Of a stretch of 64,000 bases of DNA, positions 60,383-64,000 are shown piece by piece. The stretch comes from Aselliscus stoliczkanus. Taxonomy: Eukaryota; Chordata; Mammalia; Chiroptera; Hipposideridae. Position 1 is the stretch's first letter. Each line of letters begins with the position of its first letter. Under the pieces are notes generated by a model that worked only from the letters and a program-made list of their open reading frames with translations, did no database searches and had not been told where the DNA came from. Both the position numbers and the translations under genes were made by a program. The stretch covers positions 66,253,478-66,317,477 of the forward strand of contig CM066738.1 in assembly GCA_033961575.1 (NCBI GenBank), read 5' to 3'.

Positions 60383-60877
60383 AAAACTGTATGAATGAGC
60401 AAAGTAAACAGAAACTGTCTCATAGATATAGAGGGAAAATCAGGGTTTCTAATTGGGATGGGAATGGGGATGAGGGAGAAGGGGAAATGATTAGAAAGCA
60501 AAAATAGGCAACTACAATATTGCCAGTGGGATAGGAAAAACTGTTTGGGGAATATAATTAATAATATTGTAAATATTCTGTGGAATGTCAGATGATCATA
60601 GGTCTTGTTAGGGAGACCATTTCATGGATGGAGTAGAGGTTTGATCACTGCACTGTATTACTAAAGTGGAGGTGGTATACCTCCTGTAATTGAATATATA
60701 TAGATAGTCACGGGCTGTGGATTATACTGTGGAAGAGAGTCAGAGGGGGGAGTGGGGTGGCGAATTGGGGGTGGGCGGTTGTCACTTTGAGGGGTAAAAT
60801 GTATAACTATTGCACTGTGTTGTACACCTGAAACTAAGTAAAAATAAAATAAAATTTAAAAAAAAAAGAAATAAAAA
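60383..60877 (+). terminator. L1 3'UTR and polyadenylation region of element F
   Basis: The purine-rich tract 'ggggatgagggagaagggga' at about 60465-60485 is the G-rich element typical of L1 3'UTRs. The end carries 'acctgaaactaagtaaaaat' and AATAAA-type signals (60842-60850), then an A-rich tail. Confidence 0.85.
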
Positions 60878-60892
60878 TAAAAGTTGGAGATA

Positions 60893-61316
60893 TGTCAATG
60901 TATAAGTATTTATGTATATGTTTGTGTGAGGGAATGCTGGGGAGGAGGATGGTTCATTTAGTTATTATAATTTCTTTCAACTAGTATTTCAATTATTAAA
61001 TGATCTGTCTTATGAAGTTTGGTTTAGGAGTATGATTTCTTACCCCTAGATAAATCAAAGCAGAAAATATTGTCACTTAGATGTAATTAAAATCTAGACC
61101 AGTCAGTCCATTCAACCCAAGGCAGCCCGGCCTGACAATCTGACTTGACTTTTCACTGAATATCTTACAATTCGTAACAATAGACACTGTAAGAGACTTT
61201 TCCTGTGTCCTATTGCAACTGAATGAGCACAGGATGGACTCGTTAAATTAGTACCACTTATAGGAGCAAGCTTTCTAATTGCTCCTTTTCTCTTTGGCCT
61301 GTAATTTTGCTCAGGG

Positions 61317-61372
<56 letters not shown>

Positions 61373-62198
61373 ACCTTTCTTTTACCTGCTTGTCTCAGAA
61401 ATTCCTTTTTCAGGGAAAATTTCTTCTGAATTTTGATAATGTGACATCTTTTCTAAGGCCTGAAGAGATCACTGTAAAACAGTTTTTAGCTATTAGATTG
61501 GAAAAGATAGAGAAAGATAGGTAAAGGAAGAAATAACTTTCCAAAGTGCACAGAATCAATTTGGAAACAAAATTAAGTAAAATTTTTAGTCTTGGCAACC
61601 TCTTCCCTATGTGGACTTTTTTTTATTTTTTATTTTTTTCACATATTTGATATATACATAAACTAAAACTTATTTGTTGTTTATCTGAAATTCAAATTTA
61701 ACTGGGAATTCTGTATTTTATCCGGCAGCCTTACACCTGAGTGTCTTCACAATATGGCAGATTGTGATCTGAGAGAGGGAGAGAGCACACCCAAGACAGA
61801 AGTTATAGTCTTTTTATAACCAAATATCAGAATTGACATCTCATCGCTGCTGCCATATTCTATTCATTAAAAGTGAGTTACTAAGTCCAGCCCACACACA
61901 AGGGGAGGGGAATTAAATTCTTTCTTAAGAGGGAGGAACATCCAAAAATTTGTGGATTTTCATTTAAGAGCACAGCAGTGATAGAGCATATAAGGGAATA
62001 GAAGCACAGTGCTTCATTGCACTGGACACAGTTACTGGCCCAGTGGTGATCACATGTCCTAAATTCTACAACATCAGAGTATTTATCTGGGCTAGATATT
62101 GAAAGAAGTTGTCTTTCCACTGGTTCGGTTACATTGTGTCGTAGAAGTCTAAGCTGCTGTTGACTATCTTTTCCAACTGTAAAGAGGAGGCACATGTC
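60893..62198. other. No recognisable gene; one microsatellite
   Basis: Mostly unique-looking DNA with an (AC)n run at 61319-61371. The stretch 61735-61915 ('agtgagttactaagtccagcccacac' region) resembles a widespread mammalian interspersed repeat that I cannot name with confidence. Confidence 0.45.
61319..61371. repeat. (AC)n microsatellite
   Basis: An uninterrupted ac run of about 26 units. Confidence 0.97.
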
Positions 62199-62611
62199 AG
62201 GCCAGCCGGGTGGCATGAACTCTGAGCAACACGGTCACTGATTCGATTGGATTCGATTCCCACGTGGGCCAGAGCTGCACCCAAGCTGAGCTGCTGCTGA
62301 GCTGTCAACGGGCGGGTGGCTGGATGGCTCAGCTGATGAGAGCGCATGCTCATAACAACAAGGTTACTGGGTTCGACTCCCACATAGAATGGTGGACTGT
62401 GTACCCACCCCCAACAGCCATGGAACAAGATTGAAAGCAGTGACCAGTCTTGGAGCTGAGCTTGTGCCCTCCACAACTAAGATTGAAGCACAACAACTTA
62501 ACTTGGAGCTGATGGGTCCTGGAAAAAAACACCATGTTCCCTTTCTCCAATTCCCCAATTCTGTTACCTTCCTCAATTCCCTAATAAAATCTTTAAAAAA
62601 AAAGAAAAAAA
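62199..62611 (+). mobile_element. Dimeric tRNA-type SINE, complete
   Basis: The first head begins at 62199 (gccagccgggtggc). The second head, at about 62308-62385 (gggtggctggatggctcagc ... gggttcgactcccac), is tRNA-Ile/VES-like. The body leads to the 3' module 'ccaattccccaattctgtta' and 'aataaaatcttt' plus an A-rich tail. Target duplication of about 18 bp: aaagaggaggcacatgt (62181-62197) and aaagaggaagcacatgt (62612-62628). Confidence 0.85.
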
Positions 62612-62821
62612 AAAGAGGAAGCACATGTATAGTTGAAAGACAATGCACGCCAATATCCAAAGGCAAACACAAGGTCAAGGTGGAAAAAAGATCAAGGTCT
62701 TGGTCAATATCATTTGAGCCCCTGGATCTAGTTTTCCCTGGGGTTTGGAGTTATATGTGTTGATAAAGTCCTGTTTGGCAAAAGTCAGTTTGAGTTAGGT
62801 AATTGTCAAGAAAGCTAACTA

Positions 62822-63287
62822 GTGAGGAAAATAACCCAAAAAACTGAGGGTTACTAGGTGGGAGGAGGCTGGGGATGGGAGAGGATGTAAAGGGATTAGA
62901 AAGTACAAATTAATGATTGCAATATAGCCATGGAGATATGAAATATAGTCTGGGGAATATAATGAATAATATTGTAATGCTTTTGGAGGGGGTCAGATGG
63001 GCACTTGTCTTATTAGGGAGATCACTTCATGGATTTTGTAGCTGTCTGACCACTGAACTGTATACCTGAAGCTGAAGTAGAAGAATAATATTGAGTGTCA
63101 AACTATATATAGTCATGGAATATGTAGTACAGCACAGGGAATGGAGTCAATGGAATTGTAACAGCTATATACGATATTAGAGAGGTAGTAGATTGGGGGA
63201 GGGAGGTTATTGCTTTCTGAGGGGTGTAATTGTCTAACTATTACATTGTTCTGTGCACCTGAAACTAACAAAAAAAAAAATAAAACC
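62822..63287 (+). mobile_element. L1 3'UTR fragment
   Basis: Homologous to the 3'UTR of element F (60420-60860). It has the same landmarks: G-rich tract, 'gggagatcacttcatggatt', 'tatatagtcatgg', 'gcacctgaaacta' and an A-rich end. 5'-truncated. Confidence 0.85.
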
Positions 63288-63395
63288 ATTACATACAAAC
63301 ATGAAAAAATATATTTATACAAAAAGAGTTAATAAACCAACATAAAAATGATCTTCTAAATTTGTAAGAAAAAATAAAATAAAAAAGCAAGTCAA

Positions 63396-63507
63396 GGGCT
63401 GGCCAAGTGGCATGGTGGTTAAGTGCTGGCTTGGGATGCCCACGGCCCCCGTTCGGGTCCCACATATGAGGGCCAGTGACATTGTCCTCAAAAAAAAAAA
63501 AAAAAAG
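63396..63507 (+). mobile_element. Short Rhin-like SINE
   Basis: gggctggccaagtggcatgg head, A17 tail. A perfect repeat, aaaaaagcaagtcaa, lies at 63381-63395 and again right after the tail. Confidence 0.92.
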
Positions 63508-63605
63508 CAAGTCAACTAGTATAGATACAATCTCTGCAAAGAAGTTTATAGCTCTATCAAGAGAACAGGCATATAACTGTGGTTTGATAGACTCTCTATA
63601 AATGC

Positions 63606-63607
<2 letters not shown>

Positions 63608-63655
<48 letters not shown>
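63608..63655. repeat. (AC)n microsatellite
   Basis: An uninterrupted ac run, directly adjacent to the left end of a mariner element. Confidence 0.97.
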
Positions 63656-63658
<3 letters not shown>

Positions 63659-64000
63659 TCTGACAATTAAGTTCGCAAATTTTGTTGCAACAGTGTTGCT
63701 AACCTTTTTTGATATTAGAGGGATTATTCATTATGAATTTATAACAACTGGAAAAAACAGTTAACCAAGTTTACTATTTGGAAATGCTGAAAAGGCTGCA
63801 TTAAAAAGACTTGAACTTGGGCCGGCCGAGTGGCGCAGTGGTTAAGCACTGCTTTGGGAAGCCAGCAGCCCCGGTTCGGGTCCCACATATGAGGGCCAGT
63901 GAAACTGCCCTCAAAAAAAAACAAAAACAACTTGAACTTTTCGCCAACAATTCATGGCTCTTGCATCACAACAATGCACCAGTTCACATGGCACTGTCTG
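63656..64000 (+). mobile_element. Mariner (DD34D) DNA transposon, partial, running off the edge
   Basis: The left terminus gaggtctgacaattaagttc is followed after about 50 bp by transposase-like sequence: a TFFDIRGIIHYEF stretch, and at about 63950-63995 a block reading LLHHNNAPVHMALS. In active mariners the HHDN motif carries a catalytic aspartate. Here it is asparagine, so the copy is inactive. The 5' half of the transposase is missing. A SINE interrupts it at 63819-63930. Confidence 0.75.
63819..63930 (+). mobile_element. Short Rhin-like SINE inside the mariner copy
   Basis: gggccggccgagtggcgcag head, intact A and B boxes, A-rich tail. The flanking repeat acttgaactt (63809-63818 and after the tail) shows insertion into the mariner. 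Confidence 0.92.

Larger units (their letters stand above)
53040..60877 (+). mobile_element. Full-length, recently inserted L1 (element F)
   Basis: A complete LINE-1 of about 7.84 kb: 5'UTR 53040-55629, ORF1 55630-56505, a 48-bp inter-ORF spacer, ORF2 56554-60382, G-rich 3'UTR and an A-rich tail with AATAAA. Perfect 15-bp target duplications flank it. The intact ORF1 and only two obvious lesions in ORF2 suggest recent insertion. Its ORFs are close to the decayed elements A-D, but its 5'UTR is of a different type. Confidence 0.95.

Overview
The window looks like nuclear DNA from a mammal, most likely a bat. It is AT-rich and packed with interspersed repeats, and I found no host protein-coding exon, rRNA, functional tRNA or CRISPR array. 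Repeats shared by mammals (LINE-1, L2, MIR, MLT1-like MaLR LTR, Tigger1/MER2) give the class. The lineage is suggested by many copies of a short tRNA-derived SINE (head GGCCGGCCGAGTGGCGCAG), its longer ~450 bp relatives and a dimeric tRNA SINE. These resemble the Rhin-type SINEs that I recall from horseshoe and roundleaf bats (Rhinolophidae/Hipposideridae). A recent, nearly intact L1 argues against fruit bats, which are reported to have lost L1 activity. The species call is inference.

Layout. 0-5 kb: a hAT element, old L1 pieces, and an internally deleted L1 (1.8-5.0 kb, minus). 5-9 kb: SINEs, an LTR-like stretch, and a solo class II LTR with a 6-bp target duplication. 9-12.6 kb: repeat-poor AT-rich DNA with microsatellites. 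12.7-22.5 kb: a long SINE, an internally deleted L1 (element A, minus), and a nearly complete decayed L1 (element B, minus). 22.5-26.1 kb: MIR, an MLT1-like LTR, unique DNA and an L1 with a 5' inversion. 26.1-30.5 kb: a second internally deleted L1 (element H), holding a foldback mariner and a long SINE. 30.5-33.5 kb: unique DNA and a Tigger1/MER2 split by a SINE. 33.5-39.3 kb: a 5'-truncated L1 (D, minus) abutting head-to-head an internally deleted L1 (C, plus) that matches A. 39.4-42.8 kb: an older rearranged L1 (E) and dimeric SINEs. 43-48.8 kb: L2, L1 and SINE copies. 49.0-51.9 kb: a class II endogenous retrovirus reduced to two LTRs with gag and env remnants. 53.0-60.9 kb: a full-length L1 (element F) with a perfect 15-bp target duplication, intact ORF1 and an ORF2 carrying one frameshift and one nonsense codon. 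62-64 kb: SINEs, an L1 tail and a mariner running off the edge.

The main biological signal is parasitism among retroelements. At least two separate non-autonomous L1 families keep a promoter, ORF1 and the 3' end but have lost most of ORF2. Copies of each family share identical internal junctions at different loci, so the deleted forms themselves were copied rather than arising by local decay. Autonomous L1s such as F would supply the endonuclease and reverse transcriptase, and the SINEs presumably use the same machinery.
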